Source: Pseudomonadota bacterium
Lineage (GTDB): Bacteria; Desulfobacterota; Desulfarculia; Desulfarculales; Desulfarculaceae
Direction: 5' to 3'
NCBI GenBank assembly: GCA_018896025.1
Contig: JAHIND010000020.1
Span: 1-64,000, forward strand
DNA length: 64,000 bases
The notes beneath the pieces were generated by a model, which did no database searches, was not told the origin of the DNA, and saw nothing but the letters and a program-made list of their open reading frames with translations. The position numbers were made by a program, and so were the translations under genes. Below, one piece after another: positions 15,952-25,000 of this stretch. Position 1 is the stretch's first letter; the number at the start of each line of letters is the position of its first letter.

Positions 15952-16971
15952 ATGACAACCCAAACAGCCACGGCGGGATTGCAGGAACAAGGCGGCACGG
16001 ATTTCAAGAAAGTGGCGGTGTGGATCGCCTCGGTGGGCATCTGGTTTTTGCCCCTGTTATGGATAGACCCCACCACCTACGCGGTGCTCACCGTGGCCGG
16101 CCTGGCCATGGGCATGCTCATCTTCCTCACCGCCAGCGGGCTCACCCTTATCTTCGGGCTCATGGACGTGTTGAACCTGGCCCACGGCGCCTTCTTCGTG
16201 TGGGGGGCCTACGTGGGCTTCTCCCTGCTGGGCGCCCTGCAAAAGGTCGGCTGGGTGGAAGGCGCGGGCGCCGCCCAGAGCATCAGCTCGGTGCTGCTGT
16301 GCCTGCTGGCCGCGTTGGTGGTGGGCGGGCTCATGGGCATCGTGCTGGAGAAGATGCTGGTGCGCCTGACCTACGGCAGCCACCTGAAGCAGATCCTCAT
16401 CACCATGGGCGCCTCGCTGATTTTGGTGGAAATACTCAAGGTGGTCTGGAGCCCCAACGACGAGGTGGTGATCGTGCCGGCGGCCTTCCAGGGAAGCTGG
16501 GACATCATGGACGTGATCATCACCAAGTTCCGGGTGGTGGCCATCGTGGTGGGTCTGGCGGTGCTGGGGGGCATCCAACTGGTGATGATGCGCACCAAGC
16601 TGGGCATCATCGTGCGGGCCGGGGTGGAAAACAAGGAAGTGGTGGAGACCCTGGGCTACAACATCCGCCGGGTGTTCACCGGGGTGTTCTGCGCCGGGGC
16701 GGCCCTGGCCGCGGTGGGCGGCACCATGTGGTCCATCTTCAAGGAGCAGATCCATCCGGCCATGGGCGAGGAGAACCTGATCTTCGCCCTCATCGTGGTG
16801 ATCATCGGCGGCATGGGCTCGGTGACCGGGTCTTTCCTGGGGGCCATCATGGTGGGCCTGGCCTTCAACTACGTGGCCTACACCATGCCTCCCCTGGCCC
16901 TGGGGGCCAACATCATGATCATGGCCGTGATCCTGCTGATCCGGCCCACCGGCCTCATGGGCAAGGAATAG
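15952..16971 (+). CDS. livH: Liv-type ABC transporter permease (LivH)
   Basis: 339 aa, about eight hydrophobic segments. The conserved 'GLTLIFGLMDVLNLAHGAFF' and the late 'IFALIVVIIGGMGSVTGSFLGAI' are LivH hallmarks; the latter contains the EAA-like loop that contacts the ATPase. It is longer than the usual ~300 aa because of an N-terminal extension of about 40 residues and a loop near residue 100 ('QKVGWVEGAGAAQSISS'). It starts 13 bp after livF. Confidence 0.93.
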   Translation: MTTQTATAGLQEQGGTDFKKVAVWIASVGIWFLPLLWIDPTTYAVLTVAGLAMGMLIFLTASGLTLIFGLMDVLNLAHGAFFVWGAYVGFSLLGALQKVGWVEGAGAAQSISSVLLCLLAALVVGGLMGIVLEKMLVRLTYGSHLKQILITMGASLILVEILKVVWSPNDEVVIVPAAFQGSWDIMDVIITKFRVVAIVVGLAVLGGIQLVMMRTKLGIIVRAGVENKEVVETLGYNIRRVFTGVFCAGAALAAVGGTMWSIFKEQIHPAMGEENLIFALIVVIIGGMGSVTGSFLGAIMVGLAFNYVAYTMPPLALGANIMIMAVILLIRPTGLMGKE

Positions 16972-16975
16972 GGCC

Positions 16976-18106
16976 ATGGAAAGCAAAACGATGCAACCGA
17001 CTCCCGTGCAAATGGAGCGTGAGAATCTGCGCCGGGTGCGCTTCACCCGCCCGGCCCTTTGGGTGCAGCTGGTGCTGTTGGCCTGCCTCATCGCGGGGCC
17101 CCTGGTGGTGCCCTCCTTCCGGGCCATGGACGTGATGACCAAGGTGATGATCTTCGCGGTGGTGGCCGCCTCCTACGACCTGATCCTGGGCTACACCGGC
17201 ATCCTCTCCCTGGCCCATGTGACCTTCTTCGGCATCGGGGCCTACTCCATGGCCCTGGTGGTCTTCCACAGCGGCCAGGCGGCCTGGTACCACATCCCCG
17301 TGGCCATGGCCCTGGCGGTGGGCATCAGCGGGGTCTTGGCCGTGGCCCTGGCCTTCTTCTCGCTCCGGGTGAAGGCCATCTTTTTCACCATGATGTCCCT
17401 GGCCTTGGCCGAGTTCGTCTTCATCCTGGGCGACCAGTGGCACGACTTGACCATGGGAGAGGATGGCGTATCTTTCTCCCTGCCCGGCATATTCAGCGTG
17501 AACTGGAGCGACGGCACCTTCTTGGGAGCGACCCTCAACGGACGCCTGATGACCTACTATTTCATCCTGGCGGCCTCGGTGCTCCTGTTCATCGGCCTGG
17601 TGCGTTTCGTGCGCTCGCCGGTGGGAAGGGTGCTCAAATCGGTGCGCGACAACGAGCAGCGCAGCACCGCCCTGGGCTACAAGACCTTCCACTACAAGGT
17701 GCTGAGCAACGTCTTCGGATCGGTGGTGGCCTCCCTGGCCGGGGTGCTGTTCGCCATGTGGCTGGGGTACGTGAACCCCACTTCGGTGCTGGGCATCCCG
17801 GTGATGCTCAACATTCTGCTCATGGTGATCATCGGCGGCATGGGCACCCTCTACGGCAGCATCATGGGCGCGGCCTTCATTCAGGTGGCCGAGGCCTGGC
17901 TACCGGACCTGCAAAAACTCACCGCGTGGCTTTTGCCCCACGTGGAGGTGGCCCAGCGCCTGGCCGAGCGCTGGATTCTCTACTTCGGGATTTTGTTCAT
18001 CCTGGTGGTGATCTTCTTCCCCAAGGGCCTGGTGGGCACCGCCAGGGACGTCATCGCCCGGCGCAAGCTGCGCCTGGCCCAGCGGGACCACCAACCCGGC
18101 TTGTAG
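16976..18106 (+). CDS. livM: Liv-type ABC transporter permease (LivM)
   Basis: 376 aa, multiple transmembrane segments. 'YDLILGYTGILSLAHVTFFG' and 'GRVLKSVRDNEQRSTALGY' plus 'LLMVIIGGMGTLYGSIMGAA' are LivM signatures. Start lies 4 bp after the livH stop. The hydrophilic N-terminal ~25 residues precede the first membrane helix. Completes the importer with LivG, LivF and LivH. Confidence 0.93.
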   Translation: MESKTMQPTPVQMERENLRRVRFTRPALWVQLVLLACLIAGPLVVPSFRAMDVMTKVMIFAVVAASYDLILGYTGILSLAHVTFFGIGAYSMALVVFHSGQAAWYHIPVAMALAVGISGVLAVALAFFSLRVKAIFFTMMSLALAEFVFILGDQWHDLTMGEDGVSFSLPGIFSVNWSDGTFLGATLNGRLMTYYFILAASVLLFIGLVRFVRSPVGRVLKSVRDNEQRSTALGYKTFHYKVLSNVFGSVVASLAGVLFAMWLGYVNPTSVLGIPVMLNILLMVIIGGMGTLYGSIMGAAFIQVAEAWLPDLQKLTAWLLPHVEVAQRLAERWILYFGILFILVVIFFPKGLVGTARDVIARRKLRLAQRDHQPGL

Positions 18107-18170
18107 GCCGTAATCGGTACGCAACCTCCCGCCGCCCGCGCGGCCCGGTGGAACATATAGGGAAAAGGCC

Positions 18171-18611
18171 ATGCCGCAAGGACTGAGCATCAACAGCATA
18201 GAAGTCGGGCACACCCACCAAAGGACCATCACCATGACCGAGGAAATGATGATCTCCTTCACCCATTCCCTGGGAGACCATCAGTCCTTTCACCAGGACC
18301 CGGCCATGGCCAAGGACACCTTTTTCGGACGCATCGTGGCTCCGGGCATGCTCACCGCCAGCCTGCTGGGCTTCGTGCTGGGCACCGAGTACCCCGGCCT
18401 GGGCACCATCTACGTGTCCCAGGAGCTCAACTTCACCAAACCGGTCTACGCCGGCGACGCTCTGACCATCTCGGTAACCGTGGAACAAGTTATGCCCAAG
18501 CGCAACCGGGTGCGGCTGGCCACCTTGGTGGAGAACCAGGACGGTCAAACGGTGCTCAAAGGGGTGGCCGAGATCATCCCTCCCCTGCGCGACGTGGCGT
18601 TAGGATCTTAG
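18171..18611 (+). CDS. MaoC-like (hot-dog) dehydratase / (R)-enoyl-CoA hydratase
   Basis: 146 aa. The sequence runs from a long N-terminal strand to 'IVAPGMLTASLLGFVLGTEY', followed by 'YVSQELNFTKPVYAGDALTI'. This 'D...F.....H.D...A....F...I.APG' layout is the MaoC hydratase 2 motif, with Asp/His in 'SLGDHQSFHQDPAMAKDTFF'. Typical activity is reversible hydration of trans-2-enoyl-CoA to the (R)-3-hydroxyacyl-CoA. It lies 64 bp after livM and 1 bp before a hydrolase gene, so probably in the same operon. Confidence 0.87.
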   Translation: MPQGLSINSIEVGHTHQRTITMTEEMMISFTHSLGDHQSFHQDPAMAKDTFFGRIVAPGMLTASLLGFVLGTEYPGLGTIYVSQELNFTKPVYAGDALTISVTVEQVMPKRNRVRLATLVENQDGQTVLKGVAEIIPPLRDVALGS

Positions 18612-18612
18612 C

Positions 18613-19473
18613 GTGAAACCTGAAAAAACCTACAGGCTGCCCGGCTCCGGCGGGGTCGAGATCCAGATGGCCGAGTGGCCGGGCAGCGGCCCGGCGGTTT
18701 TGGGAGTGCACGGCCTCACCGCCAACCTGCACTGCTACCAGCTTTTGGCTGAGGCCTTGGCTGGCCAAAACCGGGTGTTGGCCATGGACATCAGGGGGCG
18801 GGGGCTTTCGGACAAGCCGGCCACCGGCTACTCCCTGGAAACCCACTGCCAGGACATCGCGGCGGTGATCAAGGGCCTTGGCTTCGAACGCATCAGCCTC
18901 ATGGGCCATTCCCTGGGGGCCTACATCTGCCTGGCCTTTGCCGCCAACTACCCCCAGATGGTGGACAAGCTGGTGCTCCTGGACGGCGGCGGCGAGCTGG
19001 CCTCCCACCAGTGGACCAAAGTGAACGATGGCATCAAGCCCTCGGTGGACCGCCTGGGCAAGGTCTTGCCCGACCGGGAGGCCTATTTGGACCTGGTGCG
19101 CCAAGCCCCCTACTTCAACCCCTGGAACCAGGCCATGGCCGACTACTTCGACTACGAGGTGGAAAAGGTCGAGGGAGGGGTGCGCTCGCGGGTGAGCCCG
19201 GACACCATCGAGGAGGAGCGGCGCAACCTGCGCTCGATCAAGCCGTCATCCTTTTACCGGCAGGTGCTGTGCCCTGTGTTGATCATGCGGGGGGGCAAAG
19301 GCATGCTGCAAGACGACGACGTGCTGCTGCCAAGCGACGCCCTGGAGCGCATGCTTCGCGAGATTGACCAGGCCAAGGTGGTGGACCTGCCGGACGCGGA
19401 CCACTTCACCCTGATGTTCCAGCCCAACCCCAAGCGGGACCAGGCCCTGCGGGAGTTCCTGGCCCCGGCGTAA
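18613..19473 (+). CDS. Alpha/beta-fold hydrolase
   Basis: 286 aa from a GTG that directly follows the MaoC gene stop. Oxyanion region 'VLGVHGLTANLHCY', nucleophile elbow 'LMGHSLGAYICLAF' (Ser about residue 98), acid in the following strands and a C-terminal 'DADHFTLMF' histidine complete the triad. Could be a thioesterase, esterase or C-C bond hydrolase releasing or cleaving an acyl intermediate; the substrate cannot be told. It converges with the next gene. Confidence 0.87.
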   Translation: MKPEKTYRLPGSGGVEIQMAEWPGSGPAVLGVHGLTANLHCYQLLAEALAGQNRVLAMDIRGRGLSDKPATGYSLETHCQDIAAVIKGLGFERISLMGHSLGAYICLAFAANYPQMVDKLVLLDGGGELASHQWTKVNDGIKPSVDRLGKVLPDREAYLDLVRQAPYFNPWNQAMADYFDYEVEKVEGGVRSRVSPDTIEEERRNLRSIKPSSFYRQVLCPVLIMRGGKGMLQDDDVLLPSDALERMLREIDQAKVVDLPDADHFTLMFQPNPKRDQALREFLAPA

Positions 19474-19519
19474 CCGGTTGGTCCGTAAATTTCACCAAGG
19501 CCGCGCCCGCGAAGAGGCG

Positions 19520-21025
19520 TTAAGAGGCGGTTGGCGGCCGGCGGGTGATGTTGTCTTTGAGCACGCGCTTTAATATCTTGCCCGCCGCCGATCGGGGCAG
19601 GTCCGGCACCACCACAAAAACCTTGGGCACCTTAAAGCCCGACAGACGCTCCCGGAGATAGGCCCTCAGCTCCTCGGGGTCCAGCTCGCCCCCCGGCTTG
19701 GGCACGATCACCGCGGTGACCTGTTCGCCGTACTCCCGGTCGGGCAGCCCCACCACGGCGCACTCGGCTACCTGGGGCAGTTCGTAGAGCAGTTCCTCGA
19801 TCTCGCGGGGATACACGTTCTCCCCGCCGGTGATTATCATGTCCTTGATGCGGTCCACGATGTACAGGTAGCCGTCCTCGTCCAGATGGCCCACGTCGCC
19901 GGAGCGGAACCAGGGGCCCCAAAAGGCCCGGCCGGTTTCCTCGGGGCGATTCAGATAGCCCTTCATGATGTTGGGCCCCTGGATGCAGATCTCGCCGTCA
20001 CGGCCCTGGGGCAGGAGGTTGCCCTCCTGGTCCATGATGGCCACCTCCACCGCGCCCACCGGGGTGCCCACCGAACCCACCTTGTGGCGGTAGTAGTGGT
20101 TGTAGGTGACCATGGAGGCGGACTCGGTCATGCCGTAGGCCTCGTGGATGTTGAGGCCGGAGACCTCCTTCCACTCCCGCACCACCTCCAGGGCCATGCT
20201 GGCCGCCGCCGAGAAGCAGTAGCGCACCTTGCCCAGGCGCTCTTTGAGGTTGTCCTGGCCCAGCAGGCGCAGATAAACCGTAGGCACGGCGTAAAGTTTG
20301 GTGACCTCGCCCCGGCCTAAGGCGGCCAGCACCTCCTCCAGGTCAAAGGCGGGCAGCATCTCCAGGCAACCGGCGGTGAGAATGGTGGAGAGCATCACGT
20401 GCACCTGGCCGAAGACGTGGTGCAAAGGCAAAAAACACAGCACCCGGTCCTCGTGGTCGGAGCGCTCCTGACGGGCCACGTTATGGGCCGAAACCATGAG
20501 GTTTTCGTGGGTGAGCATCACCCCCTTGGGGGTGCCGGTGGTGCCCCCGGTGTAGAGCACCGCGGCCACGTCGCCGCGCTCGCGCTCCACGGCCTGGAAC
20601 TCGCCGTCGCCCAGGGCCAGAAGCTCCTCGTAGGTGAGGTCCCCGCAGGGGGCCACGACCTTGCACCCCTCCAGCCCCTGGCGGGAGCCCAGGGCGGCCA
20701 GCTTTTCCTGGGTGGTAAACAATACCTTAGGTTTGCAGTCGGCCAGCAGGGGCCGCAGTTCACCAGGGGCCATCCCGGCGGCCAGGGTCACCGCCGCGCC
20801 CCCGGCCTTGATGGCCCCGAAGTAGGCGGCCAGCCACGGCTTGCCGTTGGGCAGGCACAGGGCCACGTGCTCCCCCGGAGCCAAGCCCAGCCCCACCAAG
20901 GCCCCGGCCACCCGGTTGCTTTCCGCCTCCAGGGCGGCGTAGGTGGTGGCGTGGCCCCGCTCCACCAGGGCGGGGAATTCAGGGAAAAAGCGGGCCGCTT
21001 GCTCCAGGTTGCGGGCCAAGTTCAT
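19520..21025 (-). CDS. AMP-forming acyl-CoA synthetase (ANL superfamily)
   Basis: 501 aa from ATG at 21025, chosen because GGAGGAG lies about 6 bp upstream and the protein then begins MNLARNLEQAARFFPEFPAL; a longer in-frame extension upstream has no family character. Motifs: 'LYTGGTTGTPKGVMLTHEN', 'EAYGMTESASM', 'WFRSGDVGHLDEDGYLYIVD', 'ITGGENVYPREIE' and C-terminal 'LPRSAAGKILKRVL' with the catalytic lysine. Activates a carboxylic acid to acyl-CoA. Oriented toward the acyl-CoA/Liv operon and possibly controlled by a GntR/FCD-type palindrome upstream (21215-21227). Confidence 0.92.
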   Translation of the reverse strand: MNLARNLEQAARFFPEFPALVERGHATTYAALEAESNRVAGALVGLGLAPGEHVALCLPNGKPWLAAYFGAIKAGGAAVTLAAGMAPGELRPLLADCKPKVLFTTQEKLAALGSRQGLEGCKVVAPCGDLTYEELLALGDGEFQAVERERGDVAAVLYTGGTTGTPKGVMLTHENLMVSAHNVARQERSDHEDRVLCFLPLHHVFGQVHVMLSTILTAGCLEMLPAFDLEEVLAALGRGEVTKLYAVPTVYLRLLGQDNLKERLGKVRYCFSAAASMALEVVREWKEVSGLNIHEAYGMTESASMVTYNHYYRHKVGSVGTPVGAVEVAIMDQEGNLLPQGRDGEICIQGPNIMKGYLNRPEETGRAFWGPWFRSGDVGHLDEDGYLYIVDRIKDMIITGGENVYPREIEELLYELPQVAECAVVGLPDREYGEQVTAVIVPKPGGELDPEELRAYLRERLSGFKVPKVFVVVPDLPRSAAGKILKRVLKDNITRRPPTAS

Positions 21026-21214
21026 GGTTCGCTCCTCCAGCCGGGGGGACGCGCTCGGTTGTCTAAAATCCGCTACGGCAGGTGGGAGCCAATATCGCCT
21101 TTGCCCATCCGCGCCGCCGGCAACACCCCCCCACATCAATATCAGATTGGTTAAAATAAACAACGCCCATTACTTACCTCCCCGGGCGGGATTGAATCGA
21201 CCTCACCTCAGTGA

Positions 21215-21227
21215 TTGGTTGAACCAA
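21215..21227. promoter_or_regulatory. Candidate GntR/FadR-type operator
   Basis: Perfect palindrome TTGGTT-G-AACCAA in the divergent region between the acyl-CoA synthetase (minus) and the histidine kinase (plus). Its core TGGTTGAACCA fits TNGTNNNACNA, as does the E. coli FadR site TGGTCCGACCA. A second GATTGGTT half-site occurs about 70 bp away, near 21144. Confidence 0.45.
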
Positions 21228-21311
21228 ACTATTGTGTTAGCCTGCTTCGTATAGAAAAGCGCCGGGTTACAATCGGCGATCCCATGGACAAACCAGGCGA
21301 GGCCCCGGCTG

Positions 21312-24200
21312 ATGATCTTCTGGGATTTGATATATAATGCGGCCCTTTTGCTCTCCCTGGGCATCTTGTATTTTGTGGTGGCGCGCCGTTGGCCCCAGGC
21401 CCAGATCACCGGCCAGGTGATGCGGGGCCTGCTCTTCGGGTTCATCGCCCTATCGGTGATGGCCGGGCCCATGGTTCTGCTGCCCGGCCTGGTCTTCGAC
21501 ACCCGCACGGTGCTGCTGTCCGTGGCCGGGCTGTTCGCCGGGCCCCTGGCCGCGCTCATCGCCGTGGTCATGACCGGGGCCATGCGGCTGTGGACCGGCG
21601 GGGTGGGGGTCCCCCCCGGCATTTTGACCATCGTCACCTCGGCGGGCATAGGGGTTATCTTCTTCTATTGGAGAAAGCGCGACCCGGCGGTCACCCGGCC
21701 CTCCAGGCTCTACGCCTTCGGGCTGGTGGTGCACGTGGTCATGCTGCTGTGCATGTTTTCCCTGCCCCTGCCCCTGGCCCTGAAAGCCTTGAAGGACATC
21801 TCTCTGCCGGTGATCGTGATCTACCCCCTGGTCACCCTACTGCTCTCCTGGCTGCTGCTGGAGGGTGAGCGGCGCATCGACGTGGAGTCCGGGCTGGAAA
21901 AAAGCGAAAAGCGTTTCCGCACCCTGGCCGAAAACGTCCCCGGCGTGGTCTACCGCTGCCAGGTGGCCCCGCCCTACTCGGCCGACTACATGAGCGAGGA
22001 CATCCAGGAGCTTACCGGCTTTCCCGCAAAAAATTTCACCTCCGGCGGTGGGCAAAGTCTGAACCAGCTCATCGCGCCCCAGGACCGGGAGCAGGTGATC
22101 GCCCTGGTCCGGGAGGCGGTGCGCCTGCGGGGGCCCTTTAACCTGGAGTACCGCATCCAGCGGGCGGACGGGCGATCGCGCTGGGTGCACGACCGGGGGC
22201 AGGCCTTTTATAGCCAGGAAGGCGAGCCCCTGTGGCTGGATGGGGTGCTTCTGGACATCACCGCCGCCAAGCGGGCCGAGGAGGAGCTGCGCCAGGCCAA
22301 GGAAATGGCCGAACACTACCTGCACATGGCCGGGACCATTTTGTTGAGCCTGGATCAGGAAGGCAAAATCCTGCTGCTCAACAAAAAGGGCTATGAAATC
22401 CTGGGCTACCAAGACGGCGAACTGCTGGGCCGGAGTTGGTTCGACATCTGCCTGCCCCCGTCCTGGGCCGAACAGGTGCGCCACACCCTGGTGGCCGCCA
22501 TGCGGGGCGAAAAAACCCTGGATGAATATTACGAAAACCCGGTGCTGACCAAATCCGGCCAGGAGCGAACCGTGGCTTGGCACAACTCCCTGCTGCGCGA
22601 CCGGCAGGGCAAGGCCTACGCCCTATTGAGCTCCGGCGAGGACATCACCGACCGCCGCTTGGCCGAGGAAAACTTGCGCCGTATCAGCGGGGAGTTGGAC
22701 CGCTTCTTCACCCTGGCCCAGGACCTGCTGTGCATAGCCGACCGCAACGGGGTATTGCGCCGGGTGAACCAGGAATGGACCAGGACCCTGGGCTATTCCC
22801 AGAATGAATTGCAGGGGCGCTCCGTGGTGGAGCTGGCCCATCCCGAGGACCGCCAAGCCACGGCCCAGGCCCTGCAACGGCTCAGCGGGCAGCGTCCCAT
22901 CCTGGGCTTTGTAAACCGCTGCCTGGCCCAGGACGGGAGCACCCGCTGGCTGGAATGGCGAGCCGTGGCCGCGGACGAGATGATCTTCGCCTCGGCCCGC
23001 GACATAACCCAGCGCATTTTGGACGAAGCGGAAAGGGACCGCCTGGAAAACCAGCTTCGCCAGTCGCAGAAGCTGGAGGCCATCGGCACCCTGGCCGGGG
23101 GCATTGCCCACGATTTCAACAACGTGCTCTCGGCCATCATGGGCTACACCGAGCTGGCCCAGGCGGGGCTGGCTGCGGGCAAGCAGCCCACCCTGGAACT
23201 GGACAACGTGATGGCCGCCGCGGCCCGGGCCAGGGACCTGGTGCGCCAGATACTCTCCTTCAGCCGCCAGAGCGGGGGCAAGCTTCAGCCCCTGGAGCTG
23301 AGGCCCCTGATAAACGAGGTCCTGCGCATGATCCGGGCCTCCATCCCCTCCACCATCGCCATCGAGGAAAACCTCGAAGCCCAGGGGCGGCGGATCATGG
23401 CCGACCCGGTGCAGATACACCAGGTGCTCATGAACCTGTGCACCAACGCCTACCAGGCCCTGGAGGAGAACGGCGGGACCATCCAGGTGAACCTCAGCGG
23501 GATGAGGCTGGACGACCCGGCGGAGCGGGAGTACCTGGGCCTGGAGGGCGGTGACTACCTGCTGCTCACCGTGGGCGACAACGGGCCGGGCATGGACCAG
23601 CAGACCAGGGAACGGATATTCGAGCCCTTTTTCACCACCAAGGAAGCGGGCAAGGGCACGGGCATGGGCCTTTCCGTGGCCCACGGCATAGTAAGCTCCC
23701 ACCAGGGGGCCATCAAGGTGGAGAGCAGCCCGGGGCAAGGAGCCAAGTTCATGGTTTATCTACCAGTATTCTCCGGACAAGAGCAGAGCGCGTCCTCCCC
23801 GGAGCCTTCCTCGCCCCCCAGCGGCAAGGGCCGCATCCTGCTGGTGGACGATGAAAAGGCCCTGGTGGAGGTGGGGTGCCGCGCCCTGGAGCGCCTGGGC
23901 TACCAGGCCACCGGAACCAGCTCGGCCAAGGAAGCCTTGCGGATATTCACCGACGATCCCCAGACCTTCGGTCTGGTCATCACCGACTACACCATGCCCG
24001 GCATGACCGGCATCAAGCTGGCCGAACAGCTGCTCGCCGTGCGCCCGGAGGTGCCGATCATCCTCTGCACCGGTTACAGCGAACACATCTCAGCCCAGCA
24101 AGCCCGCCACCTGGGCATCGGCCAACTGATCATAAAGCCTATCAACCTGGCCGAGCTGGGCCGGGCGGTGGGCCAAGCCCTGAACCCCGGCCCCAAGTAA
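21312..24200 (+). CDS. Membrane-bound hybrid sensor histidine kinase (LytS-type 5TM, PAS repeats, HisKA, HATPase, receiver)
   Basis: 962 aa. Residues 1-190 are five to six hydrophobic helices of the 5TMR-LYT type ('LLFGFIALSVMAGPMVLLPG', 'GVGVPPGILTIVTSAGIG'). Three PAS modules follow (about 198-325, 335-450, 458-570), two ending in PAC-like 'R...G...WLDGVLLDITAAK' and 'LLSSGEDITDRR'. HisKA has the phospho-acceptor His600 in 'GGIAHDFNNVLSAIMGY'; ATPase boxes 'MNLCTNAYQAL', 'GDNGPGMD' and 'GTGMGLSVAHGIV'. C-terminal receiver: 'ILLVDDEKAL', Asp892 in 'VITDYTMPGMTG'. No DNA-binding output is attached and no response regulator lies adjacent, so signalling partners are elsewhere. Signal unknown; PAS modules could sense redox or small molecules. 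Confidence 0.92.
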   Translation: MIFWDLIYNAALLLSLGILYFVVARRWPQAQITGQVMRGLLFGFIALSVMAGPMVLLPGLVFDTRTVLLSVAGLFAGPLAALIAVVMTGAMRLWTGGVGVPPGILTIVTSAGIGVIFFYWRKRDPAVTRPSRLYAFGLVVHVVMLLCMFSLPLPLALKALKDISLPVIVIYPLVTLLLSWLLLEGERRIDVESGLEKSEKRFRTLAENVPGVVYRCQVAPPYSADYMSEDIQELTGFPAKNFTSGGGQSLNQLIAPQDREQVIALVREAVRLRGPFNLEYRIQRADGRSRWVHDRGQAFYSQEGEPLWLDGVLLDITAAKRAEEELRQAKEMAEHYLHMAGTILLSLDQEGKILLLNKKGYEILGYQDGELLGRSWFDICLPPSWAEQVRHTLVAAMRGEKTLDEYYENPVLTKSGQERTVAWHNSLLRDRQGKAYALLSSGEDITDRRLAEENLRRISGELDRFFTLAQDLLCIADRNGVLRRVNQEWTRTLGYSQNELQGRSVVELAHPEDRQATAQALQRLSGQRPILGFVNRCLAQDGSTRWLEWRAVAADEMIFASARDITQRILDEAERDRLENQLRQSQKLEAIGTLAGGIAHDFNNVLSAIMGYTELAQAGLAAGKQPTLELDNVMAAAARARDLVRQILSFSRQSGGKLQPLELRPLINEVLRMIRASIPSTIAIEENLEAQGRRIMADPVQIHQVLMNLCTNAYQALEENGGTIQVNLSGMRLDDPAEREYLGLEGGDYLLLTVGDNGPGMDQQTRERIFEPFFTTKEAGKGTGMGLSVAHGIVSSHQGAIKVESSPGQGAKFMVYLPVFSGQEQSASSPEPSSPPSGKGRILLVDDEKALVEVGCRALERLGYQATGTSSAKEALRIFTDDPQTFGLVITDYTMPGMTGIKLAEQLLAVRPEVPIILCTGYSEHISAQQARHLGIGQLIIKPINLAELGRAVGQALNPGPK

Positions 24201-24249
24201 CTCCCCCTCCAGCCACGCCTTATTTACAAAACTGTATCCAAAAATTCAT

Positions 24250-24293
24250 TTGACAACCAGGGGGCAGATCTGTATTGATTGAGTAATCACTCA
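24250..24293 (+). promoter_or_regulatory. Promoter and TetR-type operator of the RND efflux operon
   Basis: Perfect -35 TTGACA (24250-24255), 17-bp spacer, -10 TATTGA (24273-24278). Immediately downstream is the palindrome TGAGT-AATC-ACTCA (24280-24293), covering the expected transcription start. The first gene of the operon is a TetR repressor, so this is most likely its autoregulatory operator. Confidence 0.65.
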
Positions 24294-24394
24294 GCTTACT
24301 GGTATTCAGCATCCAAAAAAAAGCATCGAAGGACGATAGAAGTCGGAGAGAGCCCCTGCGCAGAGGCTCTCCGGTGTTTAACGGAAAGTAGCCA

Positions 24395-24982
24395 ATGTCT
24401 CGCAAACAGGACATTATAGACGCAGCCACGGAGCTTTTCTCCCAGAACGGCTACCATGCCACCTCCACCCATCAGGTGGCCAAGCTGGCCGAGGTTTCCG
24501 AAGGCATCATCTTCTACTATTTCAAAACCAAAGAAGACATCCTCATAGAGATATTTTACGACTCTTTTGACAACTTTCTGGAGTCGCTCCGGCGGGCAAT
24601 GGATGAAGCTCCCACCGGGCTGGACGCCTTGCGCGCCTGGGTGGGGGCTCATTTCGAGGCTATCAACAGCCGCGCCAAAAACATTTTATTACTGGTAAGG
24701 GACTTTCCAGCCAGCCTGGGCAATGAGGACTCCCCTCACCGGCAAGGAATTTTGCGGCGCGTGAACAAACTTCACCAGCATCTGGTGACGATGGTCCAAA
24801 GAGGCCAAAAAGACGGATCGATAGGTTCTTGCGATCCCGAACTGACCGCCTTGGTTCTGCGCAGCTTACTGATTGGATACACCCGGGTGGCCATGTTGGA
24901 GAGTCCTCATCCCCCCGAGTTTGCCGAGGCACTGTGGGAATTTTGCCTGCGCGCCCTCAACCCCAACCCCAGCCAAGCTTAA
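24395..24982 (+). CDS. TetR-family transcriptional repressor of the efflux operon
   Basis: 195 aa. Standard N-terminal HTH: 'DIIDAATELFSQNGYHATST', 'VAKLAEVSEGIIFYYFKTKE' (residues 5-50); the rest is a helical ligand-binding domain. It is the first gene before TolC, adaptor and RND genes, spaced 18 bp from the TolC gene, with a palindrome at the promoter. Role: repress efflux until a toxic hydrophobic compound binds. A leader hairpin (about 24349-24375) precedes its start. Confidence 0.9.
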   Translation: MSRKQDIIDAATELFSQNGYHATSTHQVAKLAEVSEGIIFYYFKTKEDILIEIFYDSFDNFLESLRRAMDEAPTGLDALRAWVGAHFEAINSRAKNILLLVRDFPASLGNEDSPHRQGILRRVNKLHQHLVTMVQRGQKDGSIGSCDPELTALVLRSLLIGYTRVAMLESPHPPEFAEALWEFCLRALNPNPSQA

Positions 24983-25000
24983 TTTCAGGAAGAAACGGCT

